NCBI GenBank assembly: GCA_018366035.1
Contig: JAGZIW010000001.1
Location: forward strand, 124,001-188,000
Direction of reading: 5' to 3'
DNA length: 64,000 nucleotides
From: Butyricicoccus pullicaecorum
GTDB taxonomy: Bacteria; Bacillota; Clostridia; Oscillospirales; Butyricicoccaceae
In this document: positions 1 through 7,144 of the stretch, in pieces
How positions within the stretch are numbered: position 1 is the first letter of the stretch
Layout: every line of letters begins with the position of its first letter
The notes under the pieces: generated by a model
What the model was told of the DNA's origin: nothing
Database searches by the model: none
Seen by the model: the letters and a program-made list of their open reading frames with translations, nothing else
Position numbers and translations under genes: made by a program

Positions 1-925
1 GAATGGGATTGACCAAGATCATAGGCAGATGTTTTGCAAGTGCTTCGGAAACGGTCAGTCCGCCGGGCTTTGTGATAATACAGTCTGCCGCGCTCATCAT
101 TTCCTCTACATTATTAACAAAGCCATAAGGATAGAGAATACAAGGCCCGTCTTGCCGTGCCTGCATTTGCAGCATTTCTTCATATTGTTTTTTGTTATTG
201 CCGCATACGACCAGCAGCTGAAATGGGATACCGCAGAGATTGAGCTGACGAATCAAATTTTTGTTTTTGGAATATCCCATGCTGCCGCCCATCATTAAGA
301 TAGTTGGCCGTTCAAGGTCGATGCCAAGACGCTGCCGTGCCTCTTGCTGACAAATAGGTTCACAGAATTTGGGGTGAATGGGGATACCAAGCGGCAGGAT
401 TCGTGAAGGGTCAATTCCTCTTTTGACTGCACGGTGCGTGAGCAGTTCACTGCCGGTAACAATATATTCAATATTTGGAACGTCCTCCCAGTAGGGGTGT
501 ACCGTATAATCTGTGATGATGCCGATGGTAGGTGCTGTCAACAGCTGTCTTTTTTTGAGATCATTGACCAGCTGTGCTGCAAACACATGCGTGCAGACAA
601 TGGCATCAGGAGAAAAGTCGTTGACGATACGGGCAAATTTGGAAGCACCCAGCGCATTTACAATATTGATGACAGAGATTGGGTGCGCAAAATAGCCGGA
701 TCCATGATTTTCAGCCAGTAAATAGACCAGCCGATAGAGTTCTTGTGTGTGCTTTGAGGTAAAAAGATAACCCTTGTCAATGGTTTCCTTGACAATTCTG
801 CTGAGATAGGCATAGACATCGACTGTGTCCACAACAGCACCCTTCTCGCGCAGCATATCTGCAACAGCTTTTGCTGTTGCGTGGTGACCAAAACCGGCGG
901 TTACCGATAAAATCATAACGCGCAT
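1..925 (-). CDS. MGDG-synthase/UgtP-like glycolipid glycosyltransferase (3' end outside window)
   Basis: The protein probably transfers sugar from a UDP-sugar to diacylglycerol at the inner membrane face, making glycolipid anchors. The reading frame is open from the ATG at 923-925 to the window edge, so about 308 N-terminal residues are seen. It starts MRVMILSVTAGFGHHATA, the glycine- and histidine-rich loop of MurG-like GT-B enzymes. The donor-side segment contains MMGGSMGYSKN and the later ITKPGGLTVSEALA typical of MGDG synthase and MurG. AGGAG sits upstream of the start. The exact sugar and lipid specificity cannot be read from sequence. Nearby spoVG is on the same strand, 74 bases upstream. 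Confidence 0.85.
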   Translation of the reverse strand, partial: MRVMILSVTAGFGHHATAKAVADMLREKGAVVDTVDVYAYLSRIVKETIDKGYLFTSKHTQELYRLVYLLAENHGSGYFAHPISVINIVNALGASKFARIVNDFSPDAIVCTHVFAAQLVNDLKKRQLLTAPTIGIITDYTVHPYWEDVPNIEYIVTGSELLTHRAVKRGIDPSRILPLGIPIHPKFCEPICQQEARQRLGIDLERPTILMMGGSMGYSKNKNLIRQLNLCGIPFQLLVVCGNNKKQYEEMLQMQARQDGPCILYPYGFVNNVEEMMSAADCIITKPGGLTVSEALAKHLPMILVNPI

Positions 926-999
926 TCTATTTCTACTCCTTTTTTAAGACGTCCTTATTTTAGCGCATTCGGGAGTAGATTGCAAGAAAAAAGCTGGAT

Positions 1000-1269
1000 T
1001 TATATGGAATGAAGTGTGGTGAGCCGTTCATACTCGGATAAAATACGGTTTTCCATTTCCTCACGTAAAAGTGGACCGATTGGGTGGACGATATCATGAT
1101 AGCGTCCGTCGGTGCTGCGGCGTGCGGGCATTGCCAGAAACAAATGGTCATCGCCTGCAATGACCTTGATATCATGAACCGCAAAGATGTTGTCAAAGGT
1201 GACAGATACCAGTGCACGCAATCTGCCATGTGTTGGAAAACGACGAAATTTGATTTCTGTAATTTCCAT
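1000..1269 (-). CDS. spoVG: SpoVG family regulator
   Basis: This is an 89-residue protein matching SpoVG along its whole length: MEITEIKFRRF at the start, then LRALVSVTFDNIFAVHDIKVI and a LFLAMPARR segment. SpoVG is a small nucleic-acid-binding regulator first known from septation and sporulation. The start codon has AAAGGAG about 11 bases upstream. The gene is divergent from murC and the two share a 112-base promoter region. The usual SpoVG tail is short here and lacks the acidic extension of some homologues. An overlapping 89-residue frame on the same strand is a shadow. Confidence 0.92.
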   Translation of the reverse strand: MEITEIKFRRFPTHGRLRALVSVTFDNIFAVHDIKVIAGDDHLFLAMPARRSTDGRYHDIVHPIGPLLREEMENRILSEYERLTTLHSI

Positions 1270-1316
1270 AAGTTTTGTGGTCTCCTTTTATATCGTCATG
1301 GTTTTTTGGTTCCTGC

Positions 1317-1345
1317 TTGATATTCTTCCAAGATTCCCATATAAT
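1317..1345 (+). promoter_or_regulatory. sigma-A-type promoter of murC
   Basis: TTGATA (1317-1322), a 17-base spacer and a perfect TATAAT (1340-1345) lie 36 bases before the murC start. Confidence 0.75.
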
Positions 1346-1381
1346 AATACATAGAAATTTTAAGTGTTGGAGGCTGTTGGT

Positions 1382-2755
1382 ATGGAATTGTCCATCAAGC
1401 CATATATTGAAAATAAAAAGAAGATTCATTTGGTTGGAATTGGCGGCGTGTCCATGAACTCGCTGGGAGAACTGCTTTTAAGTATGGGCGTGCCAGTGAG
1501 CGGCTCGGATCGCGCACATTCCGCGGTCACAGAGCGTTTGGAGCGTCTGGGGGCGCAGATTTATTATACCCATGAGGCACAGAATGTAGAGGGTGCGGCG
1601 CTGGTTGTCCGTACCGCAGCCGTGCATGATAATAATCCCGAAATCGTGCGGGCACATGCGCTCGGTATTCCGGTTATGGAACGTGCGCAGGCGTGGGGCG
1701 GCTTGATGACTGATTATCAAAACGTGATTTGTCTGTCCGGCACCCACGGAAAGACGACAAGCACTTCTATGATGACTCTGATCACGATGCAGGCGGCGCT
1801 CGATCCCACCGTAATGGTGGGAAGCAACCTGCCTGCCATTGGAGGGACTCTGCGCATTGGCGGGCAGGAATGTTTTGTTGCGGAATCCTGTGAATACTGT
1901 AATTCCTTTCTGTCATTTTCGCCAACGATTGCGGTTGTACTCAATGTGGAAGCCGATCATCTGGATTTTTTCAAGGATATTGATGATATTGTGCATTCCT
2001 TTCATGAATTCTGCCTGCGTACACCGGAGAATGGATTGGTGATCACAAATGCAGATGATATCCATGCCATGCGCGCTGTCGAAGGCATTGCGCGCAAGGT
2101 CTTGACCTTTGGTGTGTCCGAGCATGCAGATGTGAGACCGGAAAATATTTCCGTGCAGAATGGGTACTATCATTTTGATGTGATGGTCTATGGACAGTTT
2201 TATACACATGCAGAGCTGTCTGTGCCGGGATATCATAATATGCTCAATGCACTTGCCTGCTGTGCAGCTGCATGGTTTTTGCAGATAGCAGGTGCACAGG
2301 TCGCTGCCGGTCTCAAGCAGTTTAAGGGATCCTCACGTCGGTTTGAGCGCACAGGAACCATGAAAAGCGGGGCGCTTGTAGTAGATGATTACGCCCATCA
2401 TCCATCTGAAATGCGTGCGACTTTGCAGACGGCACGTCAGATGGAGTTTGATCGTATTTTCTGTGTATTCCAGCCGCATACCTATACCCGAACAAAAGCC
2501 CTGTTTTTTGAATTTATAGACGCACTGGAATTGTGTGATCAGGCAGTGCTTGCACCAATTTATGCGGCGCGGGAGCAGAATACCATTGGGATACATGCTT
2601 CTGATTTGGCAAAGCAGATTTCAAATGCAGTCAGTTTTGAGAGCTTTGAGGAGATTTGTGCTTATTTAGAGCGCGAAACGCATGCCGGTGATTTGGTCAT
2701 TACAATGGGTGCCGGCGATATTTATAAGGTTGGTCAGCTGCTGACAGGAGAATAG
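1382..2755 (+). CDS. murC: UDP-N-acetylmuramate--L-alanine ligase
   Basis: MurC adds L-alanine to UDP-MurNAc in the cytoplasm, the first amino-acid step of peptidoglycan synthesis, using ATP. The N-terminal segment IHLVGIGGVSMNSLGELLL is the MurC nucleotide-binding loop. The central SGTHGKTTSTSMM is the Mur ligase P-loop, followed by EADHLDFF and DDYAHHPSEM, both hallmarks of MurC. The length of 457 residues is normal. The ATG at 1382 is chosen because GGAGG lies about 8 bases before it. An in-frame ATG six codons earlier would overlap that ribosome site. The gene is monocistronic, with a promoter at 1317 and a terminator just after it. Confidence 0.96.
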   Translation: MELSIKPYIENKKKIHLVGIGGVSMNSLGELLLSMGVPVSGSDRAHSAVTERLERLGAQIYYTHEAQNVEGAALVVRTAAVHDNNPEIVRAHALGIPVMERAQAWGGLMTDYQNVICLSGTHGKTTSTSMMTLITMQAALDPTVMVGSNLPAIGGTLRIGGQECFVAESCEYCNSFLSFSPTIAVVLNVEADHLDFFKDIDDIVHSFHEFCLRTPENGLVITNADDIHAMRAVEGIARKVLTFGVSEHADVRPENISVQNGYYHFDVMVYGQFYTHAELSVPGYHNMLNALACCAAAWFLQIAGAQVAAGLKQFKGSSRRFERTGTMKSGALVVDDYAHHPSEMRATLQTARQMEFDRIFCVFQPHTYTRTKALFFEFIDALELCDQAVLAPIYAAREQNTIGIHASDLAKQISNAVSFESFEEICAYLERETHAGDLVITMGAGDIYKVGQLLTGE

Positions 2756-2768
2756 AATCGGTATATAT

Positions 2769-2812
2769 TGATTTCACACGTATCCCTAGTATACGTGTGA
2801 AATATTTTTATA
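2769..2812 (+). terminator. terminator after murC
   Basis: ATTTCACACGTAT and ATACGTGTGAAAT form a 13-bp stem with a short loop, followed by a T-rich run (ATTTTTAT). Confidence 0.85.
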
Positions 2813-2818
2813 GAGATA

Positions 2819-2868
2819 TTGACAAGTTGCATAATGTGTGACATACTATTTATAGAACAATTATGCAA
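2819..2868 (+). promoter_or_regulatory. promoter with 9-bp inverted repeat before the cytidylate-kinase-like gene
   Basis: TTGACA (2819-2824), 17 bases and CATACT (2842-2847) make a plausible promoter. A perfect inverted repeat TTGCATAAT (2827-2835) / ATTATGCAA (2860-2868) brackets the -10 element and looks like an operator. The regulator is unknown. Confidence 0.5.
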
Positions 2869-2894
2869 GTTATACATAGAGTGGAGGGTTCATT

Positions 2895-3506
2895 ATGGCA
2901 AATAATTTGATTATCACCATTGGCAGACAGTATGGCTCCGGCGGTCGAGAAATTGGTCGAAAGCTGGCATTGCGACTGGGAATCCCGTTCTATGACCGTG
3001 AACTGATTTCTCGTGCGGCAAAGAAAAGTGGTTTTAGTGAGGAGCTATTTGAGCAGCTTGACAAGCGTGCGACCAACAGCCTGTTATATTCCTTGACGAT
3101 GTTTGGAAGTACAGGACTCAATGGAATGTCTCTGACAGACCAGCTGTTTTTGGCACAGGCAAACATTATTCGTGAGGTTGCGGATAGTGGTCCAGCCGTT
3201 TTGGTTGGCAGATGTGCAGATCATGTTTTGCGTGAATATAAAAATCGCTTTGATTTCTTTATTACAGGCTCCTTAGATGATCGTTTACAGCGTATTCAGA
3301 CACATGATGATTATGAATTGTCTGGAAAGTCTCCGCGTGCTGCGTTGGAAAAGATGGATAAACAGCGTGCAACCTATTACAATTACTACACGGGTAAGAT
3401 GTGGGGAAAGAGCGATCACTATGACCTGTGTATCAATTCAGGCCGCTTGGGTATTGACGAGTCCATCGAAGTTATTTTGGCATATGTAAATGCACTGAAA
3501 AAATAG
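2895..3506 (+). CDS. cytidylate kinase-like family protein
   Basis: This is a 203-residue P-loop protein of the cytidylate-kinase-like family that is common in Clostridia. ITIGRQYGSGGREIGRKLA near the N-terminus is the family's P-loop (GSGGREIG), followed by FYDRELISRAAKKSG, VLVGRCADHVLR and FDFFITGS. These proteins may phosphorylate CMP or act as related nucleotide kinases. A separate housekeeping Cmk usually exists elsewhere, so the substrate is uncertain. GGAGGG precedes the ATG. The gene stands alone between two strong terminators, under the promoter at 2819. Confidence 0.85.
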   Translation: MANNLIITIGRQYGSGGREIGRKLALRLGIPFYDRELISRAAKKSGFSEELFEQLDKRATNSLLYSLTMFGSTGLNGMSLTDQLFLAQANIIREVADSGPAVLVGRCADHVLREYKNRFDFFITGSLDDRLQRIQTHDDYELSGKSPRAALEKMDKQRATYYNYYTGKMWGKSDHYDLCINSGRLGIDESIEVILAYVNALKK

Positions 3507-3549
3507 TGCTTTGAGAGGGCAAACAAGGTAAGAGAAGGGTAAAAAGAGG

Positions 3550-3587
3550 ATCGGCACAGAGCATGGCTCTGTGCCGATTTTTTTGGA
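3550..3587 (+). terminator. terminator after the cytidylate-kinase-like gene
   Basis: A near-perfect hairpin, ATCGGCACAGAGC / GCTCTGTGCCGAT with a 3-base loop, is followed by TTTTTTT. Confidence 0.92.
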
Positions 3588-3617
3588 TTCTATATCAAGA
3601 CTGGGAAAGACCTTGTT

Positions 3618-4190
3618 TTATTTGGAAGGAGCCACGGCTGCCGTATTGGGACGAAGTGCCTGACGCAGCGGCGACCAAATGACAGAGGCGATTGTAAAGT
3701 CAATCATCGAATGAATGGCAGAGCCAACACCGACAAGCAGAACAACGCTGACAAAGAAACCCTTTGCCTGATAAGATGCCATGGAACCGCCAAAATAGAA
3801 GGGTAGTATGATTAAAACTTCACACAGACCATGCAGGATACCGATGAGAAAGCTGAAGAGCAGATTTGCAGGCTTAGAAGGGTGCAGCGCGGTTTCGGGA
3901 TACTTTTTGATGTAAAGAGAGCCGAGGAGTGCAAACACGACATGGCTTGCAGCACGCATGACAACAGTGATGGGGAAGCCGGCAAGGAAGAAACCAAGAG
4001 TCGTGCCAATAGAGACTGCAACAGCGATGCTGGGAGAAACAAACATGGCGAGGAAAATTGCGACATGGCTGGCGAGTGTAAAAGATGCAGGTTCAATGGT
4101 GATCTTAATGGGCGAGAACATGGGAATTAGGATACCTACGGCACAGAGCAGGGCTGCAACTACCAGACGATATAACTTTTGACTAGACAT
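3618..4190 (-). CDS. niaX: ECF transporter S component, probable niacin transporter
   Basis: A 190-residue, very hydrophobic protein with about six predicted membrane segments, typical of the substrate-binding S component of energy-coupling factor transporters. It opens MSSQKLYRLVVAALLCAVGILIP, the usual S-component N-terminus. It should capture a vitamin and rely on shared EcfA/EcfT subunits encoded elsewhere. Niacin is assigned from context: the niacin repressor gene niaR lies immediately upstream on the same strand, and an 18-bp palindrome overlaps the -35 box of this gene. The assignment fits the known NiaR/NiaX regulon. Substrate identity is inference. Confidence 0.8.
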   Translation of the reverse strand: MSSQKLYRLVVAALLCAVGILIPMFSPIKITIEPASFTLASHVAIFLAMFVSPSIAVAVSIGTTLGFFLAGFPITVVMRAASHVVFALLGSLYIKKYPETALHPSKPANLLFSFLIGILHGLCEVLIILPFYFGGSMASYQAKGFFVSVVLLVGVGSAIHSMIDFTIASVIWSPLRQALRPNTAAVAPSK

Positions 4191-4241
4191 GAAAAAACTC
4201 CTTTTTGTGTGAGACGAATGAAAATTCCAGAATTATATCCT

Positions 4242-4282
4242 ATCATATCAAATAACAAGATATGTGTCAAGACATATATTGT
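4242..4282 (-). promoter_or_regulatory. niaX promoter overlapped by a NiaR-type operator
   Basis: On the minus strand, TTGACA (4265-4270), 17 bases and TATGAT (4242-4247) form a strong promoter. The imperfect palindrome ATATGTCTTGACACATAT (4260-4277) covers the -35 box, and ACAA/TTGT extend it on both sides. This resembles the GACA-type dyads bound by NiaR. Confidence 0.7.
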
Positions 4283-4360
4283 TTTGCCCTTCTGAAACAG
4301 AGGGTTTTGGAAGAACTATAATGAGAGCAGGGTGGTGAAAGGATTTATGAATATAAAATT

Positions 4361-4392
4361 AAAAATCCCAAGACATGTGTCTTGGGATTTGA
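4361..4392 (-). terminator. terminator after niaR
   Basis: AAATCCCAAGACA / TGTCTTGGGATTT forms a 13-bp inverted repeat just past the niaR stop codon, with a T-rich tail on the minus strand. It separates niaR from niaX transcription. Confidence 0.7.
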
Positions 4393-4403
4393 TGGCTCGC
4401 AGA

Positions 4404-4928
4404 TCATTCTTTTTGAAAGAGCAGACCCTTTGTACGAAGTGCTTCCAATACACGGGTCTGTACTGCTTGGCTGGGACAGCGCAGACGGTGCAGATGCACA
4501 CCGCCGGTGAGTGTGCACAGGGGCTGTGCATTTGCGGATTTTAATTTTTCAACCAAGGCATCTGCATCAAAGCGAGAGAAGATATGCAGAGGTGCACAGA
4601 TTTGCCCATAGATGGAGTGGGAAACGGTTACATCGATCATGGCACCACCTAAATCAACAACGGTATATAATTCCTCAGCGATGCGGTCATCATCGTGTAT
4701 ACATGCAATTTCGATTTCGATGCCGTTGGAGCTGTCAGTTGGACGCTCTAGGAGGTAGCCGCGTGGTGTTGCAATGATTTGTATACCAGATGCACGCAGC
4801 AATGCGATATCGCCGACAATGATCTGGCGGCTGACAGCACATTGACCAGCGATTGCAGATGCGCTCAATGGCTTGTCTGCGTTTGTGAGCAGTTCTATAA
4901 TGTTTTCTCGTCGAGTGGTTGCGTTCAT
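4404..4928 (-). CDS. niaR: niacin-responsive transcription repressor
   Basis: The 174-residue protein has an N-terminal winged HTH (RRENIIELLTNADKPLSASAIAGQCAVSRQIIVGDIALLRASG). A C-terminal 3H domain follows, named for three histidines: here VDVTVSHSIYG, then the LHIFSR and GGVHLHRL segments. NiaR binds nicotinic acid and represses NAD precursor genes. GAGGTG sits 8 bases before the ATG. It has its own promoter at 4948-4976 and lies directly upstream of the transporter it presumably controls. I see no clear operator in its own promoter, so autoregulation is not shown. Confidence 0.92.
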   Translation of the reverse strand: MNATTRRENIIELLTNADKPLSASAIAGQCAVSRQIIVGDIALLRASGIQIIATPRGYLLERPTDSSNGIEIEIACIHDDDRIAEELYTVVDLGGAMIDVTVSHSIYGQICAPLHIFSRFDADALVEKLKSANAQPLCTLTGGVHLHRLRCPSQAVQTRVLEALRTKGLLFQKE

Positions 4929-4947
4929 ACTGTTTCACCTCATTTGT

Positions 4948-4976
4948 ACTATATCAAAAAGCATGAGCGTATGCAA
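4948..4976 (-). promoter_or_regulatory. niaR promoter
   Basis: On the minus strand, TTGCAT (4971-4976), a 17-base spacer and TATAGT (4948-4953). Confidence 0.6.
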
Positions 4977-4985
4977 GTTATGTGT

Positions 4986-5012
4986 GAAAAAAAGCGGGTG
5001 CCGAAGCACCCG
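4986..5012 (-). terminator. terminator of the first 3D-domain gene
   Basis: CGGGTGCTTCGGCACCCG, a tight stem with a TTCG tetraloop, is followed on the minus strand by CTTTTTTT. Confidence 0.9.
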
Positions 5013-5025
5013 TTCTATGTAGTTA

Positions 5026-5631
5026 TTATGCAATCAGATAAACTGTCGCGTTGTCAACGCCAAGTTCATATGCGTGGTCGTGATCAGAAACCGCAATATC
5101 AATTTTATTTTCCTTGATCGCACCGCCAATATCCTCGGCAATAAACAGACCATAGCCATCAATATACACACGGCTGCCGAGTGGAATGACTGAAGTATCA
5201 ACTGCAATGGTACGACCTTCAACCATTTCGGTACCCATTTTTGTCTTTTTGTCTGTACGACCATTACACTTTTCGCAAGGGCAATAGAAAGACAAACGGA
5301 AAGAACCAAGATTACGGGAATTCGAACGAATTGTGGAATCCGCTGCAAGTGACGCAGACTTTGCTACTGTGCGCGGAACTACCTCTCCGGTCTTTAGCTG
5401 TGTTAGGCGATCAGACGCCAATGCTCCGACAGGGGGAGGGGCTGAGACTGTGACAGTCTCTGGGTCTGTGCTCAGGCTTGCGTCGGAAGTCGTGATATGA
5501 GTTGGGTCTGAGTTGGTGTAAGCAAGTTCAGGGTCTCCATTGTAAGCGAGTGCGGAACCCATGCCAAGGGCTGCACACAGCGCGAAGGCCGAAAAGCCGC
5601 GCAGAATTGTTTTCACGCTCAGTTTCTTCAT
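5026..5631 (-). CDS. exported 3D-domain protein (YocH/YuiC type)
   Basis: This 201-residue protein has a signal peptide (MKKLSVK, a hydrophobic stretch, cut near SALA-YNG), a Ser/Thr/Pro-rich linker, and a C-terminal 3D domain from about residue 110. The 3D domain shows FRLSFYCPCEKCNGR, the TIAVDTSVIPLGSRVYIDGYG core, then AEDIGGAIKENKIDI. The conserved Asp residues that name the domain are at AVD, EDIGG and IDI. Such domains occur in cell-wall lytic or resuscitation proteins, with a fold related to MltA lytic transglycosylases. The C-terminal half is closely matched by the next gene, so the pair is a duplication. It has its own promoter at 5715-5743. Confidence 0.88.
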   Translation of the reverse strand: MKKLSVKTILRGFSAFALCAALGMGSALAYNGDPELAYTNSDPTHITTSDASLSTDPETVTVSAPPPVGALASDRLTQLKTGEVVPRTVAKSASLAADSTIRSNSRNLGSFRLSFYCPCEKCNGRTDKKTKMGTEMVEGRTIAVDTSVIPLGSRVYIDGYGLFIAEDIGGAIKENKIDIAVSDHDHAYELGVDNATVYLIA

Positions 5632-5714
5632 TCAAAAAACTCCTCTGAATCGTTAGAATACGCCGCTGTACGGCGCTGGCTGTCCAGCCATTGTTTGGGA
5701 TTCACATTGAACCT

Positions 5715-5743
5715 AGTATAACACAAAAAAAACATAAAATCAA
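5715..5743 (-). promoter_or_regulatory. promoter of the first 3D-domain gene
   Basis: On the minus strand, TTGATT (5738-5743), 17 bases and TATACT (5715-5720). Confidence 0.6.
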
Positions 5744-5764
5744 GTTTTTCTTGCAAAACAAATA

Positions 5765-5787
5765 AAAAAGGCGCTTTTAGCGCCTTA
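5765..5787 (-). terminator. terminator of the second 3D-domain gene
   Basis: AAGGCGC-TAAAA-GCGCCTT on the minus strand is followed by TTTTT. The 3' untranslated stretch before it (5788-5893) carries the two WalR-type boxes. Confidence 0.85.
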
Positions 5788-5819
5788 AAAGTTCGATATA
5801 TATAAAAATTACATTTTTT

Positions 5820-5836
5820 TGTAACTTATTTGTAAC
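5820..5836 (+). promoter_or_regulatory. WalR-type box 1
   Basis: TGTAAC-TTATT-TGTAAC is an exact match to the WalR (YycF) consensus TGTWAH-N5-TGTWAH. It lies about 80 bases upstream of the promoter of the first 3D-domain gene. The identification is by motif only. Confidence 0.55.
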
Positions 5837-5864
5837 TTATGAAAGCCAGAAATGTGCAAGCAAT

Positions 5865-5881
5865 TGTAACTTATTTGTAAC
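5865..5881 (+). promoter_or_regulatory. WalR-type box 2
   Basis: A second exact copy, TGTAAC-TTATT-TGTAAC, lies 45 bases from box 1 and just beyond the stop codon of the second 3D-domain gene. Confidence 0.55.
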
Positions 5882-5893
5882 TAAATTTTTGAC

Positions 5894-6580
5894 TTATCCA
5901 ATGAGATAAACATCAGCGTAGTCGATGCCGATATCATATGCACGACTATGGCTGGAGACACAAACATCAATGCGGTTGCCCTTGATTGCACCGCCAGTAT
6001 CTTCTGCAATGAAGACACCGTAGCCATCAATATACACACGGCTGCCCAAAGGAATGATACGAGAGTCCACTGCAATGGTACGGCCCTCTGCCATTCGGGT
6101 ACCGATTTTGGTCTTGCCATCTGAACGTCCATTACAGGTTGTGCAAGGACAGTAGAAGGATAGACGGTATTTGCCGAGCTTTTTGAAATTGTTTCGTACA
6201 ACGCTGTCAGCGGACAGGGCGCTGCTGCGGCGAACAGTGCGTGGGGTGATGGCGCCAGTCTTTAGCTGCTGTAAACGTGCAGAAGCAGCTCGCGCAGCTT
6301 GTGCAGCTTGCGCCGCTGCCTGTGCCTTGTGTGCTTCTTCCTCCAAATGATTTTGTGCAGCCTGCATATCCTCGGTCGCGCTCGCAGAGTCTACTGTGGT
6401 CTGTGCAGATGCAGACAGGTATCCATAAGGGAGAGAGGCCATCACGGTATCCAGTGCGTGACCATTCTCTGCAAATGTGGGTGTGGTATAAGCCTGTGCG
6501 TTGCTGCCGAGACTCAAAAGACAGGTCAGTGCAAGTACGCTGGGCATCAGCTTGATGTTTTTGATACATCGAGTATTCAT
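5894..6580 (-). CDS. exported 3D-domain protein, paralogue
   Basis: This 228-residue secreted protein has a signal peptide (MNTRCIKNIKLMPSVLALTCLLSLGSNAQA) and a long Ala/Gln-rich segment at about residues 70-105 that should form a helix or short coiled coil. The same C-terminal 3D domain as its neighbour follows (FYCPCTTCNGR, IAVDSRIIPLGSRVYIDGYG, AEDTGGAIKGNRIDV). In known wall proteins of this type the domain is linked to peptidoglycan turnover. GAGGAG precedes the ATG. A WalR-type box lies about 70 bases upstream, close to where a -35 element would be expected, and no good -35 hexamer is visible. Activator-dependent transcription is therefore plausible. Confidence 0.87.
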   Translation of the reverse strand: MNTRCIKNIKLMPSVLALTCLLSLGSNAQAYTTPTFAENGHALDTVMASLPYGYLSASAQTTVDSASATEDMQAAQNHLEEEAHKAQAAAQAAQAARAASARLQQLKTGAITPRTVRRSSALSADSVVRNNFKKLGKYRLSFYCPCTTCNGRSDGKTKIGTRMAEGRTIAVDSRIIPLGSRVYIDGYGVFIAEDTGGAIKGNRIDVCVSSHSRAYDIGIDYADVYLIG

Positions 6581-6648
6581 GCAAAAAATCTCCTCATTTT
6601 TCTTAGTTTATGCGCAATATCGCGTATAAAATGACAAAAAAGTTGGTT

Positions 6649-6665
6649 TGTAACCGGTTTGTTAC
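6649..6665 (-). promoter_or_regulatory. WalR-type box 3, upstream of the second 3D-domain gene
   Basis: On the plus strand TGTAAC-CGGTT-TGTTAC fits TGTWAH-N5-TGTWAH and is also nearly palindromic. It lies upstream of a TATAC-type -10 region of the minus-strand gene starting at 6580. Confidence 0.55.
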
Positions 6666-6929
6666 CAATCCGTAGGTGCTATGATACCCATTGGAGACCG
6701 CTTTGTCAAACGATTTTTTGAAAAAAATTAAATTTTGATTACAAATGGTAATATTAAAAAGTGATATAACAACAAACGAGGGGAAATCTCAAAAATTTTA
6801 ACCATTCTGTAACTGGATTTTTGGAAAAAATATGCTTATCACCAAACGGCAAGAATGGAAGCACGGTATGAATGTCTGGAAATAGGGAGGAAAGTCGATG
6901 GACAGTACGGCCGGACATCGGGCAATCAC

Positions 6930-6958
6930 TGTACAAAGTGTGCAAAATGTGATATAGT
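6930..6958 (+). promoter_or_regulatory. probable rnj promoter
   Basis: TGTACA (6930-6935), 17 bases and TATAGT (6953-6958). The predicted transcript begins near 6965, giving a leader of about 180 bases. Confidence 0.55.
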
Positions 6959-7144
6959 AAAGACAGTGTTTGTTCCCATGGTGCGGAAGAGTCATCTGGC
7001 ATTTAGAACCAGAACTCGTCTGGGACAACTCGATAGATGATGAATCAAAGGCGCAGGTATGCGGCCTTGCATGAAAACAAAAGCCGGAAACATCGGCAGT
7101 GTGTAATATTTTGACAATAAGCAAAGGAAAGTGATATCGAAATT

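Larger units (their letters stand above)
6581..7144. other. 564-base intergenic region before RNase J
   Basis: No gene is supported here; the short frames lack ribosome sites. The left part is AT-rich and holds WalR box 3 plus a degenerate copy (TTTAAC-CATTC-TGTAAC, 6797-6813). The right part holds the rnj promoter and a leader of about 180 bases. Confidence 0.6.
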
